From positions 62,001 through 126,000 of the forward strand of contig JARGXX010000116.1 of assembly GCA_030374765.1 (NCBI GenBank): a stretch of DNA of 64,000 bases, in the 5' to 3' direction. The translations under genes and the position numbers were made by a program. Of this stretch, positions 51,628 to 63,200 are shown one piece after another (the stretch's first letter is position 1; each line of letters starts with the position of its first letter). The DNA comes from Agarophyton chilense. Its lineage: Eukaryota > Rhodophyta > Florideophyceae > Gracilariales > Gracilariaceae. The notes under the pieces are model-generated. The model did not search any database and had not been told where the DNA came from. It saw nothing but the letters and a program-made list of their open reading frames with translations.

Positions 51628-54600
51628 GTGAGGTTGACGACGCCCGAGGCGTCTCCGCCTCGCTCCCCGGTCACAATCCTCACGAGGAAACAGGCCGTCT
51701 CAGACGTGGACTCTGAACACTTTGGTGTTCTACGTCGACCGTGGAAACGTGTTCGTAACCACCGGTTCCCGGATAGAGTCTTAGTAATGGCCAAGCGCAA
51801 TTACAAGGTGTATGCCGACCTTGGCCTTTCTACCCAGTTTATGGTTCGAGTCCTTACTGTTTTGGATACAGGTGCTGGTCCGAATTTCATCGTGGAGTCG
51901 CTGCTGCCCCCGCCCTTGCGGTCTCAGATCCGCCTAGGCGTGGCGCCCGACGTCGCGGACGCGAATAACAACCCGTTGTCAACGGTTGGAACCGTCGCTC
52001 TCGTCGTTCGCTTGGGCTCCTTCGTGGTGAAACTCGACTTTATTGTATGCCGGAAATTGGCTGCCCCCATCATCTTGGGATGTGACTTCTGTGACAGATT
52101 CGTTGACGCCATAAGGCCCCGCTTAAAGCGTGTTGAGATGGAAGACGGCTCGTCGGTCCCGATTGTCTGTCGTCCGCTGCGGCGTGCCTCCAAGAAGCAC
52201 GTACCGCTCCCTGCCGCGCAGGAACCTCCACCCGCTTCTCGGGAGTCTACCAAGCTCCGCGTGGCTGCGTCTGTCCGAATCCCGCCAGAGTCCCAAGTAT
52301 GGGTGCGTGTCACTTCCCGTCAACACGGTTTACGAGTCATTCAGCCTCTCTCATCTCTGTACGATGGATATCAACTCGCCGTGGCGAATGGAGTCGCGCA
52401 GATTGTCCCAGACAAGCCGTTCACCGTGCTCGTTGCCAATCTGGGCTCCACCTCCCAGTCACTGGTGAAAAACCAAGTTATTGGATCGGTAATGCCTCAC
52501 CCCACCGCGATGGTCCCCACTAGGCTGACCGCTGCCGAAGTCCTCGGTCTCGTTCACTCTAAGGAGGGGGAGGAATCTGCCGTCCAATCACCGAATGATT
52601 CGGAATCACAACCTGCCGAAACAGAAAAGAAGCCCGTTCCGACGAGTTACGACCGGGTAGATCCCGTGAAAGAACTCGAGGAACTCGACCGCGGTCATAT
52701 ACCGGAGTCCCACCGTGAAAGTCTGCATGAGATGTTACGGGAGTTTACCACAATGTGGGATGGCTCTCTTGGTGAGATAAATACAACGGAACACCGGATA
52801 GATTTATTGCCGAACACCCGACCGGTGGCTCAACACCCTTACAGGGCAGGCCCCAAGGCTCGAGAAGAGGAACAGTTCCAGGTGGACAACATGCTCCGAG
52901 CTGGAGTGATCGAACCGGCTCAGTCGCCGTGGGCATCTGCAGTGGTACTGGCCCCGAAACCCGATGGGTCCTGGCGCTTTTGCATCGACTACCGTCGCTT
53001 GAATGAAGTTACCGTCAAGGACGTGTATCCGATCCCACGAATGGATGAGTACATCGACTCTCTCTGCACTGCTACCGTGTTTACGGCTTTGGACGCCAAT
53101 TGGGGATATTGGCAGCTTCCCGTTACGGAGGAAGACCAAAATAAGACTGCGTTTGTCTGTCACTCGGGACTCTACCGTTTTAAACGGATGCCCTTTGGTC
53201 TAACCAATGCTCCCGCTACCTTTCAGCGTGCTATCGACATTTTGTTGGCCCGCTTTGAGTGGCGTACTTGCCTCGTCTATTTGGACGATATCATTGTATT
53301 CTCAGATAATCTGGATGACCATCTCACCCATGTCAGGGACATAATGACCACGCTACGGGATGTTGGAATAACCCTCAAACTGAGGAAATGTGAGTTCTTT
53401 ACCGATACTGTGAAGTATTTCGGGCACATTATCCGTCCTGGACGTGTAATGATCGAGGAAGCTCGAATGAGGTCCCTTCGCAAGGAGAAAGAACCCGCTA
53501 CCCAGACGGAACTGCGCTCCTTTCTAGTATTGGTCAACGTCTACCGACGGTTTATCCCTAACTTCGCTGACATCGCGGCCCCCTTGAACGCGCTTCTGCG
53601 GAAAGGTCAACCACCTAAACTGGACCCCTTTACGTCCGCCCAGACGGATGCTTTTAACTCTCTTAGGAAGGCTGTCACATCAGCACCGATTCTATCGTTA
53701 CCGAAACCCGGACTACCGTTTTCCGTGGACACAGACTCTAGCGACTACCAGGTAGGCTGTGCGCTCTTTCAAACTACTCCCGAAGGAGAACACAAACCCA
53801 TTGGGTACTGGTCACGCTCGCTCAATGTCCACGAGCGGAACTACTCCGTGTCGGAGAAGGAGTGCCTCGCAGTTGTGTGGGACCTCTCTACACTCCGCCC
53901 CTACCTCATGGGTGTGCACTTTACCGTTTACACGAATCACTCGTCCCTACGATGGCTCATGACCATCTCGGAGCCGTCAGGTTGCTTAATGCGTTGGAGA
54001 CTGCGCCTCGCGGAAGATGACTTTGAAGTGATCTACAAGAAGGGCACTCAGAACGCGCAAGCGGACGCGCTCTCGCGTTTACCCACGAATGGGGAAGCTC
54101 TAGCCGTCGATGACGAGGATATACCTTGCTTCGTCGTAGACGATGGAACACCGGAGGACCCGGATTGGTCACACGATAAATGGAACGAAAGCCCGGAATC
54201 GGATGATGATATTGACGCATTGCTCGTCTCAGACGATTCAGAGAAACCCTTGCCACCGACGTTGGAAGTAACCGAAATGGGTCAACAATCCCTCTCTGAG
54301 GATGATGGTGCTCGGCACACAACAGTGGCTCAGCCCACTGCCGTGGTTTCCAGACCTTCTGCGTTACCACACCCTACCCGGGGAATCTCTGACTTGCCGA
54401 TCTTATCGGACCAAGGCCAGAATGGCCTCTCTTCTCTCACGCCACGGCGCGGTGTCTACCCCCGCCCGTTGGGCGTTCCAACCACTCCCCATGCCGCTCC
54501 GTCTCAGGAGGGGGAGGAGGCTCATAACTCTCGTCGAGAGACGGAAACCGCTTCGTCGCGTCATGAAAACCATGGTGCACGGACTCCTGGACACACCAGC

Positions 54601-56103
54601 AAGAACAACGGTGATCCGGACGTCCCGTCTACCGACGTTCCATCTCCGCATTTGCGCGCTACAGCCGTTGCTGAACCCTCTATGGGAAGCGCCACCGCAT
54701 CTGCGTCTGATCGCACTCCCCACGGGGACTCTACTCGACAGGACGCACCACGTAGTGGAAACCCTCTCGCCGAAGCGAAACCGAAATCGTCGCAGGATGC
54801 TGTTCGCCCTCGCGATACTGGACCGTCTATGCCGTCGAGCGTTGACCCGCGGCCCGTGGGACATGGTTCGTCGACACCTGCTACGCTGGAAAACTTAAAG
54901 CACGCCCTCGCAGGCCCCTCTAGGCCGAATCGATCGGAAGTGGTCCCTCGTACTGTACGGCAGGACACACCGGCTAAGCCGGGCAAGAACACCGTAGCAG
55001 ACGGGAGACTCACACCCAGCACGCTTGATGCTGGTTCATAACCCGCGCGCAGTGGCGGACGCACTCCGAGTGTCTCGGTTGACCCCGACAGCGTTGTCGA
55101 AGGCGCACCTGTCACTCCGGAGAATGTGCCCGTCGAGGACGGAAGCACCTCGTCGCCGAGTGAAGTTGAACCCTCGGAAGGGATAGTTGAGGACGAACTC
55201 GCTCCCCGCAGGGGTTCCTCGCCGCGCACTTTGCCACCCGTTGGTGAGGAAGGCACGGTTGACCCGGAGTTGCACGTCCGTCGCGGTACTTTGTCGCCCA
55301 AGCGAGCAGACATACCGGCAGCGCCGTTGCACACGCCCTCACGTGAGGAGGCGGAACGCAGCACGGCGCGGAGTACTCCCGGCCATCAGCCGGACATGTC
55401 ACGTGACCAGACGACACCCGGCTCGGGAGATACGCCAATCAACGCCCAAGGCGGCTCACCCGGCAAGGCACGACGCCCCGTGATGAAACCGCCTCCCGCG
55501 TCAAGTCCAGCACCGTCGCGACGGATTTCACCCAGACGACTCGCGGAACGCGACCGCGAAACCCAGCCTTGGGATGAGTCCGCGTTCCCCCGAAGGGTTG
55601 CCTCTGCACGAGAACTCTCGGAAAGCATTCCGACCCAAAAACTGGGAGAATTGCCCCACGGGAAGGCCTCTGGCCGAAGCCGTCGAACTGACGCTCTTCG
55701 TCATGACGCCTTGGCGGAAGCAACCCGCCAAGTGGCCAAGGCAACCCGGAACCCGGATCGTTCTCCTACCCAGGGCATGGAAAGGTAACGCCAACCCATC
55801 GACCCCTCGGGGGAAGGGCACAGTAGCCCACACGCACCTGCGGACGTACACCGGTTTGGTCCGGTGACGCGTACACTGCGAGGGCGGGAAGTCTACGAGA
55901 AGGAGTTCGTGGTCGACCACATAGTGGAGCACTCATACCATCTGGATGGTTATATTCAATACCTCGTCCGTTGGTACGGTTTAGGGCTCGAATGGGATTC
56001 GGATGAGCCGATGGAACATCTCCCACGTTCGAAGGTGGTGTCATATCACCGCAGAACGCGGACGGGAATCCCGGCATCGGTTGTTAAAGCCCAGGTGGGA
56101 TAA
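51628..56103 (+). pseudogene. pol: E2 Pol without integrase, ending in a chromodomain
   Basis: One frame runs from the gag overlap to 56103, interrupted by TAA at 55039-55041 and 55786-55788; the first uninterrupted part is 1137 codons. It has protease (DTGAGPN), reverse transcriptase (FCIDYRRLN, RMPFGLTNAPATFQ, YLDDIIVFS near 53278) and RNase H (VDTDSSDYQVGCALFQ near 53727). After the RNase H end (DALSRL) and the DEDIPCF segment it jumps to the C-terminal tail (LPHPTRGISDLP). HHCC zinc site, DDE core and GPY/F region are all absent, corresponding to about 1.2 kb of E1 (roughly 32255-33480). The frame is kept across the deletion. The tail is long and Pro/Ser/Arg-rich. The chromodomain at 55864-56103 (KEFVVDHIVEHSYHL, LVRWYGL, DEPMEHLPRSKVVSYHRR) is in the pol frame, unlike E1. 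Confidence 0.85.
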
Positions 56104-56244
56104 CACCCACCTCGGTGGAAGAGAAAAGAGAAATAGGTTTGCTTGAGAACAGGCTAGTGAAGGAAGGTTTTGGGTTACACAAGTCACTTGGTTTTTATTC
56201 GAAGCTATCGATGGAATACCGAGCACTCGGGATACTACTCTAAG

Positions 56245-58221
56245 TCACAAGGGAAAACTTCCCATCGGGATCGCGTGCCCCGTCACGGGTTCGGCTCCCC
56301 GCCCCCGGGTTGGGTTACCTCCCTGGAGGCGGGTGATCAAGGCCTCGCGCATCGCGGCAACATCGCCACTCGCTGCGTTGGTCCCCAGCCCCACCTGTCG
56401 CAGGAACTGGGAGATCACGGCCTCCTGACCCGCCGGAGCGGAGCTCGCATCGCCTGGGGCGGACGCCCCACCACTTGGGAGATTGACCAGTGGAACCGGA
56501 GGTGGTCCAGCTACCGCGTACTCCGACCCAGCCCCCGCGGGGTTATCCAAATCCACGTAAGGCGTGGCTGGCGTCCCCGCGTTATAGGGACCTTCCGCTT
56601 CGGATCCCTCGACCTCCGCCTCGGCGTACGCTTCCCCATCGTCGGGTTCGTTGTCCACCATTGGATCGTCGCCGTCGTAGACGTGGTAGTATTCATCCGC
56701 GACCACGAAACCGATCGGATGCCCCTCGGGGATATGGCGCGGTGCAAACCGGAGTTCGTTCGCTTCCTCCGCGGAGATTTCATGCCCTTCCCAAGGGTCA
56801 AAGTATACGAAATCACCTCCCAAGGGAGTACGCCTTCCTGGTGACAGGTCTTGACCCCGGCTACCCACGGTGCGCCCGCTTTGTTCAATCGGAACGGTGG
56901 TCCAGTCCAACTGGTCGATGTGATTGAGAAGACCCGCCACTTCTTCGGCGTTGGTTACTACACCAAGTGGGATGCTCAGGTCCAGGCTGCGAATCGCGGA
57001 CCTCTACAGGAACGGGAGGAACCACAGTCTGTACTGGTCATACACCTCCCAGAGGATGAACACCGCCGCGCGGACTGCCCATTCGGTAATCACCACGGAC
57101 CACAGTCCGGACTCGGGATCCTCGATGAGGTACGAACCGTAATACGTGATGACTGGTGGCAGCTCGATGTAACAGCCCCGGCAGGCCTCGAGATTCGACC
57201 ACCACGGTGGAATGAGGACATAGCGACCCCGTCGGTCGGCCACGCGAAGGCGTTCGATCTCCACGTTCTGATACGGGACCAAATACCCGAATCGGGATCG
57301 TACTCGACGCTCGAAGCGGATCAGGGCGAGGAAGTTGGCCCGATCAAGTCGACGCATGTAGCGGAATTCTGCCCGGATAATCGGTCGCGTCCAGCACATG
57401 GCCTCTTGCCGTGCTATCGGGATGCCCCTCCACGAGAGTGTTTCCAAACCCGCCAGGCGGTCGACGTAACCAATCTCACCTTGAGTGCGGTAAAGCCGAA
57501 TGTCGGTGCCGAGACCATCGGGGATGGGATACTCGAAAGGAGCCCGGCGAAGCCGTTGACGGCCAAGAAGGACGAAGGCCGCATGAGCGGAAGCCGAGGT
57601 TTCACTACCCCGGCGCGCCACAGCGTGGACCGGAACCGCTACGCAGCGTCGCCAATCCAACGAAGTTGTCGCCACGGCCGGAATATCGCCCGGAAGCATC
57701 CCGTTTCCATCGGTGTACATCGCTATGAGCGCTTCTTTTAACACCGCAATCGGGTGGAACCACGGCGCAAGCCGGAGAACGGACGCATGATGCCCAGGAC
57801 GGCGCCCGACAAGCATTTCGTATGGCAGCCACCCTCTCGGGGGGAACATTCCGCACGGAGCAGCAGCCGCGTTCGCGATAGGAATCTGCAGCGCAGCCAA
57901 TGACGCGCTTTGCAGAAGCGGAACAGACCGGAAGCCGGAGAAGTACCCCGCAGGGAGACGGTTGGGTTGATTGTTTTGGTTGCTCATCGGTGAGCGAAGA
58001 GGCCGGATGACCGGAAGAGGAGACCGGCGAAGCGAAAGACGATGCCGAGGAATCGGAGGACTGGCACGCAAGGATGCGGATTCGGTTGAGAGGGAACGTT
58101 GAGAACGGTTGTTGCCAGGAGACTGGAGTTTTGCCGCACTGCGTTTGTTGGCATCGGATGAAGTGGATCCCAGCGAGCGGGTTGCACTTTTATGCATTCG
58201 TCTCGGCGCGTCACCCACCAT
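56245..58221 (-). CDS. E2 antisense gene (conserved part plus 405-codon extension)
   Basis: A minus-strand frame of 658 codons from ATG 58221, only 36 bp inside the 3' LTR boundary, broken by one TAG at 57004-57006. The first 404 residues start with a basic Arg/Ser/Lys segment and continue as a Trp/Arg/Tyr-rich, globular-looking protein (GMFPPRGWLPYEMLVG, YVLIPPWWSNLEACRGCY, YDQYRLWFLPFL) with no recognised domain. After the TAG the frame continues as the segment shared with E1 (LDLSIPLG, LLNHIDQLDWTTVP, LSPGR, VYFDPWEG, GHPIGF, DDPMVDNE) and a Pro/Ala/Gly-rich tail. The conserved part is well supported as antisense-coding. The first part has a rival sense frame at 56851-57741 (296 codons), so its coding strand is less certain. 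The TAG may be decay, or the two parts may be separate proteins. Confidence 0.6.
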
Positions 58222-58243
58222 CGCGGATGTCGTACTCGCGCCT

Positions 58244-58256
58244 CAGGAGGGGGATA
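58244..58256 (+). other. E2 3' polypurine tract
   Basis: CAGGAGGGGGATA directly precedes the 3' LTR. CAGGAGGGGGA also occurs in the pol tail at 54505-54515. Confidence 0.8.
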
Positions 58257-59051
58257 TGAAGTGCAACCCTCGTGAGGGCCGTTTTCCAGGACTTGGTTGT
58301 TTTTCCGCTTCGGGCGATACTTGTGAGATCTATGAGTAATACCGCTACTAGCTGGCTGGCGTAGCCAGGTATATACGCGTTGTACGCGAAGTGCACCGGC
58401 GGCCGTGCGCCGTGGCCCCAATTCGGGTGTGACTTACCCACGTGTACCACGGGTGGCCCAGGACAGGTTGGCACAGCATAGCTGGATATTTCTCTATTTA
58501 TTTAGCTTTATTACACTAGGTTAGGGAGCTCTCTACAGTATTCTACACTATATAGTGCCAGGGCGATCTCGCCCTGACACTCAGTAAACCTCCCCAACCA
58601 GGGTTCTTGGCTCTAAGTCTTTTTCCGTTTTCGCGAGTCTTCCACACTCTACGGAGGTGAAGCCGCGTTACTAACGGTAGACTTATCCACCTTGCGTCAA
58701 CAGAAGACTCACCGCTGTTAGCGTGTATATCTTTCATACCACTGCCGTGTTCTCGCCCCAGTATTGGGTTTGCTACATATTTCTTTTGGCTCTCGTGGCC
58801 CATGCCCCCGATCGCCCCCACTGGGTGGTTCCCCCTTTTATCACTTGCCCACTCCCGTGGAATACAGCTCATACCTGGTCTGCTCCCTTCTAGCATCCCG
58901 CACTCTCCCCGCTTGGCGTGCCGGTGAACCTCGGCCTTACACCCCGACTTAGTCGTGTTCACTCCGGAGAGGCTCCGTCGCCGTGCTACCCTCCTTGGAG
59001 GAAGACTCGGACATCTTCGTGTGTTTCCGCCGCCCTTGGCGTTGCACTACA
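58257..59051 (+). repeat. E2 3' LTR
   Basis: 795 bp matching 48505-49299 with roughly 17 differences. It ends GCACTACA, where the 5' copy has GCACATCA; the solo LTR also has CACTACA. Confidence 0.88.
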
Positions 59052-59359
59052 CCTTCCTAGGCTCTTAACTTCTACTTCATCTTCTTCATTCCTTCTTAGG
59101 ATCTTCTTTATCTTCTTCCCTTCCTAGGGTCCCATCTTCTTCTTAATCTTCTTCTCCACTTCGTGGGCCTTCTTTTCCTTTTTCATCATAAACTGTCCCG
59201 ATAACCGGTGTTGTGTTCCCCGGTTCACGGCGCTAGGCCGAGGGCCAGTAGACATTCCCTCTCAATACGTGTTCTTCGGGATACTCTCCTCAATTCCTTT
59301 TCAGAGGTCCAACATCTTCCTCACTTCGAGGTCGCATCCATACCAGTTCCCGTGGTGGC

Positions 59360-59599
59360 TTACCCGACTTGGGCACGATCCAGATTTGGAGGCAAGGATA
59401 CCCGAGCGCTTCGGTGATAGGATAAAACCTTAGACCTCGGAAGGTGCTCAATGGGTTCCACTGTATCCTCATCAGGCGAGAATCCGTACCATTGGACTTG
59501 GTAGCGAACTTCTCCCTCGGGGGTGTAGATGTGACGCACGATGCGATCGATAACGAATTCCTGCGGGTACACTTTTCCCTGTTCGGGCTTCTCTTCCAT
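59360..59599 (-). CDS. E3 chromodomain reading frame
   Basis: 79 residues from ATG 59599, nearly identical to the E1 chromodomain (EFVIDRIVRHIYTPEGEV, TVEPIEHLPRSKVLSYHR). As in E1 it is separate from pol and in another frame, so this arrangement is a property of the family and not an accident of one copy. Confidence 0.78.
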   Translation of the reverse strand: MEEKPEQGKVYPQEFVIDRIVRHIYTPEGEVRYQVQWYGFSPDEDTVEPIEHLPRSKVLSYHRSARVSLPPNLDRAQVG

Positions 59600-59933
59600 C
59601 TTGGAACGCTCTAGTTCCCTTGAGGGTGTCAACGTAGGGTCTAGACACACCCCGGCTGGTTCTTTTCCGTGTTGCGAGCGGGTCTCAGCACTTCGTCCAA
59701 ACGGCGCCGAGTGGCCTGTGGGCTACGTTGTAACTTCGGTCTACGGAGTCAAAACGGTCCAGTTTTGGGTTGTTCTTAAAGCGGAGATGTTCCCGATAAC
59801 AACAATGTTCTTAGATTCCGTGACGGTTGAGAAACCGCGACGCAGTAGCGTCTCCAATCTCAGGGGGGTAAGACTTCAACATCAACCCGAGCTACGGGGA
59901 CGAAGGTTGCTCTTGTGCAACGCGGCGTGCGAA

Positions 59934-60133
59934 GGAGGCGGTTTGCGCGACGGTTGGTCGTCAGAGCCTTTTGATTGGCTCGGGGAGGCGGTTTGCTCGA
60001 CAGTTGGTCGTCAGAGCCTTTTGCTTGGCTCGGGGAGGCGGTTTGCGCGTCGGTTGGTCGTCAGAGCCTTTTGATTGGCTCGGGGAGGCGGTTTGCGCGA
60101 CGGTTGGTCGTCAGAGCCTTTTGATTGGCTCGG
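59934..60133. repeat. Four 50-bp tandem repeats in E3
   Basis: Units start at 59934, 59984, 60034 and 60084, each beginning GGAGGCGGTTTGC and containing GGTTGGTCGTCAGAGCC. Units differ at one to three positions. E1 has a single unit at the matching place (about 34256-34308). It lies in the untranslated gap between pol and the chromodomain frame. Confidence 0.92.
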
Positions 60134-60299
60134 TGCCATTCGACCTGGGCCACATAAATGCGCGGGCGCCGGTTGCCACTCCACAAGCGGATGTGAGGTG
60201 GCGCTTTCGACACGCGCTAGCACTCTCCTGAGCTGTCCCCGACGGGTCTCACTCATTTCTTTCCCATTCCTGAGGGTACCAGTGTCTTCATAGGAGTTC

Positions 60300-63200
60300 C
60301 TATTCCAATTCCATAACGGAGAGCCAAATTTGGTCAACCTCGTCGTCGAGATCTTCCCCGTGCGGGTCCGCTGACACAGCTCGTTCCCGAGAAAGCGGGG
60401 TTTGAGTGTGCGACACCTCAGTGTCTTGTCCGCGGCGGCGGGTGATCGTCGGCTCTGTAGGCGTTCCGGGTGCGGAGTTCTCCACACGACTCTCCCTAGG
60501 CGGGGTTTCGTCATCTTTTCTGACGTCGTGCTCGGCTGGGTCGGCGGTGATGTCGCTACCCATACGCTGGGGTTGTGACTTCTCTGTCGCCGGCTCGGTC
60601 GGGCTCGCCGTCTCACTGCGAGAACTAGATTCCCTGTTAGGGCGACTGGCTGACGCCGAAGCATCGTCCTGCGAAGGAACTAAGTTCTCCTCCCCCTCCT
60701 TAGGAGGAGAGCCAGGAGGCTTGATTACCTCCGGTGGGGGAGTAACTCTGTAAGAGTTCGTTGACTGGGCCCTTGAGGGAGCGGGCCCAGGTTCGGGAGT
60801 ATCCGAAGTTTCCGGTAGGTCCGTTAAACCACGTTCCGGGTGCGGAAGTATAACGGGGCGGGTGTTCGAATCTCCGCCTGACGGGTTAACTTCCGTTGAA
60901 TCATCCCCTGTGGAGGGCGTTGGTGCCGACACCACTTCCACATTTGGGTTGGGCGCTCGTGTGATGCGGTCCCTGGAGATCCGTTCGTGGCGGTTAGCGA
61001 TATCCAATACCACCGTGTCCGGGTCTACAGAAACCACACGATAGGGTCCGTCCACAATTGGCGAAAGCTTGTGCTTACGTTCTTTTGCAGGATTGCAGTA
61101 TTCCTTTCGAAGGAAGACGAAGTCGTCGGGCTCCACCTGAGGTAGAGGTTTGCGAACCCGATTGTCAAAGTCCTTCTTGTAGGCGCGTTGAGCTTTGTCC
61201 ATTGCTTTCCGGGCTATCGGCACAATCTTCGTAAGCCACTCCTTCCAGGCTTCTCGGTACAATCCCGGTGACGGGTACGTCGACAGCGTCGGTTGAGCCT
61301 CGATGGCGACCGGCGGCGGTGTCCTCGACAGTACCAGTTCGAATGGGGATAACGATGTAACCCGATGTACCTGGGTGTTGTATGCATACGTGATAGCGTC
61401 TGTGTACAAGTCCCAATTTTTGGGGTGATCCGCAACATACGATCTCAAAGCGTTGAGTATCGTGCGGTTAAACCTCTCCACCTGGCCATTCCCCTGAGGG
61501 TGATACGTAGTAACAAATAAATTCCTTACATCAAGGATTCGACATACATCCTGAAAGAACTTTGATGCGAATTGCCCTCCGTTGTCGGATAACAACAGAA
61601 CCGGCGGTCCATATACGAACACCCACTGGGTCACGAACGCTTGCGCGACGGTAGCGGCGGTGATCCGCTTCAGCGGTACAGTTCTCGTTATCTTAGAGAA
61701 TCTGTCAGAAATGACAAGCAGATACCGATGACCTCGGGGCGTCCTGATAAACTCCCCTAGGATGTCTATGGCCACGAATTCGAGTGGAGCCCGTGCCGGG
61801 AACAGCGTCAACTTCTTAGAGTGCTTCCGAAGTTTGACGTCATTCTTGGCGCAATTGGCGCAGGCCCGTCTGACGGCGTAACAATCGAATGCCATTGCCG
61901 GCCAGTAAAATTCCCTTCTCAAAGTGAGGTACAGTTTTCTTCCCCCGGGGTGGGCGCCAACCTTCACACGGTGAGTGAGGTGTAATACCCTCTGTTGTAG
62001 GGTGTGCGGCACCACTATCCTCGGGCGAGGTCCAACGGTCCTGATTAGGTAACCCTGATCGTCGTCCTCGAAAGGTAACTGAAATCCTCCGTTGAGGCGA
62101 GCCCGAATCCGTGTACAGAATGGGTTGAGCTGTTGCTCGCGTATCATCTCCTCTGGAGAGATAGGTATAAAAGAGCCGGTCGGCGAATCCAGACTCTCGT
62201 TGACGAGTATATCGTCACAAACATCATCCGTCAGCGGTTGAGCTCCTCCCTCGAGGTCCGATACCATAAAACATGGGATATCATCGTCCTCGTAGGGTTC
62301 CGTTTCCGCTGTGGTTCCCAAGCGGGATAGTGCATCAGCCTGAGTGTTCAGCTTCCCTTTCTTGTACAGGATCTCAAAGTCGAATTCCGACAGTCAAAGA
62401 CGCCAGCGCATAAGGCGGCCCGAGGGTTCGGAGATCTCCGGGAGCCAAGGCAAGCATGCGTGGTCCGTATGGACTTTGAAACGAGTACCCATCAGATAGG
62501 GGCGAAGTATAGCTAAGGCCCACACAACGGCTAAACATTCTTTCTCGGAGACCGAGTAGTTCCTTTCATGGACATGCAGGGAACGTGACCAGTACCCAAT
62601 AGGGTGACTTTCACCATCCTCAGAGGATTGGAACAGTGCACACCCTACTCGGTTTGCACTAGAATCAGTGTCCACTTCGTAAGGGAGCCCAGGATTGGGT
62701 AGAGCCAAGATTGGCGGTGATGTTACGGCATTCACCAGTGCCGTGAAGGCAGACGCTTCCGCGTCGCCAAAAGGTTCCAGTTCAACTGGTTCTCCTTTCG
62801 GCAGGAGCCTGTTGAGGGGGGTGGCAATATCGGCAAAGTTCGGGACGAATCGGCGATACACGTTACACAGACCTAAGAAGGATCGCAACTCCGTTTGAGT
62901 TTTCGGGTGTTTTGCTTCCTTCAAGGATTTCACTCGTACTTCATCGATTGAAAGCTGTCCCGGACGGATAAGATGACCCAGATACTTAACCGAATCGGTG
63001 AAAAACTCGCACTTCTTGAGTTTCAAGGTGATTCCCGCGTCGCGGAGTATCTTCATTACGTCCCTGACGTGTTCGAGGTGGTCATCCAGGTTGTTGGAAA
63101 AGACAATAATGTCGTCTAAATACACTAGACACGTCCTCCACTTGAAGGGAGCCAACAGAATGTCTATCGCCCGTTGAAACGTTGCGGGGGCATTTGTCAA

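Larger units (their letters stand above)
48505..59051 (+). mobile_element. Ty3/gypsy chromodomain retrotransposon E2 (integrase lost, damaged)
   Basis: 10.5 kb with two 795-bp LTRs about 98% identical by eye. It holds a primer-binding site, gag, pol, chromodomain, an antisense gene and polypurine tract, all related to but clearly divergent from E1. Pol lacks the whole integrase. Nonsense codons occur in pol (TAA at 55039-55041 and 55786-55788) and in the antisense frame (TAG at 57004-57006). No target-site duplication is found in either plausible boundary register: TGTGC or CGTAT on the left versus CCTTC on the right. On the right it abuts a truncated end of E3. Confidence 0.9.

Noticed and set aside
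1265-57006. A reassigned stop codon, since many otherwise open frames contain a single TAA, TAG or TGA
   Set aside because: All three codons occur inside frames, yet TGA and TAA also end intact genes exactly where the families end (EMC7, DPH2 and RRM/RGG with TGA). Interrupted frames are almost all transposons or duplicates, so decay explains them.
56851-57741. Sense-strand 296-codon frame in E2
   Set aside because: It starts inside the segment where E1 and E2 conserve the antisense frame, it has no counterpart in E1, and its content looks like low-complexity mirror sequence. It is kept only as a rival hypothesis for 57007-57741.
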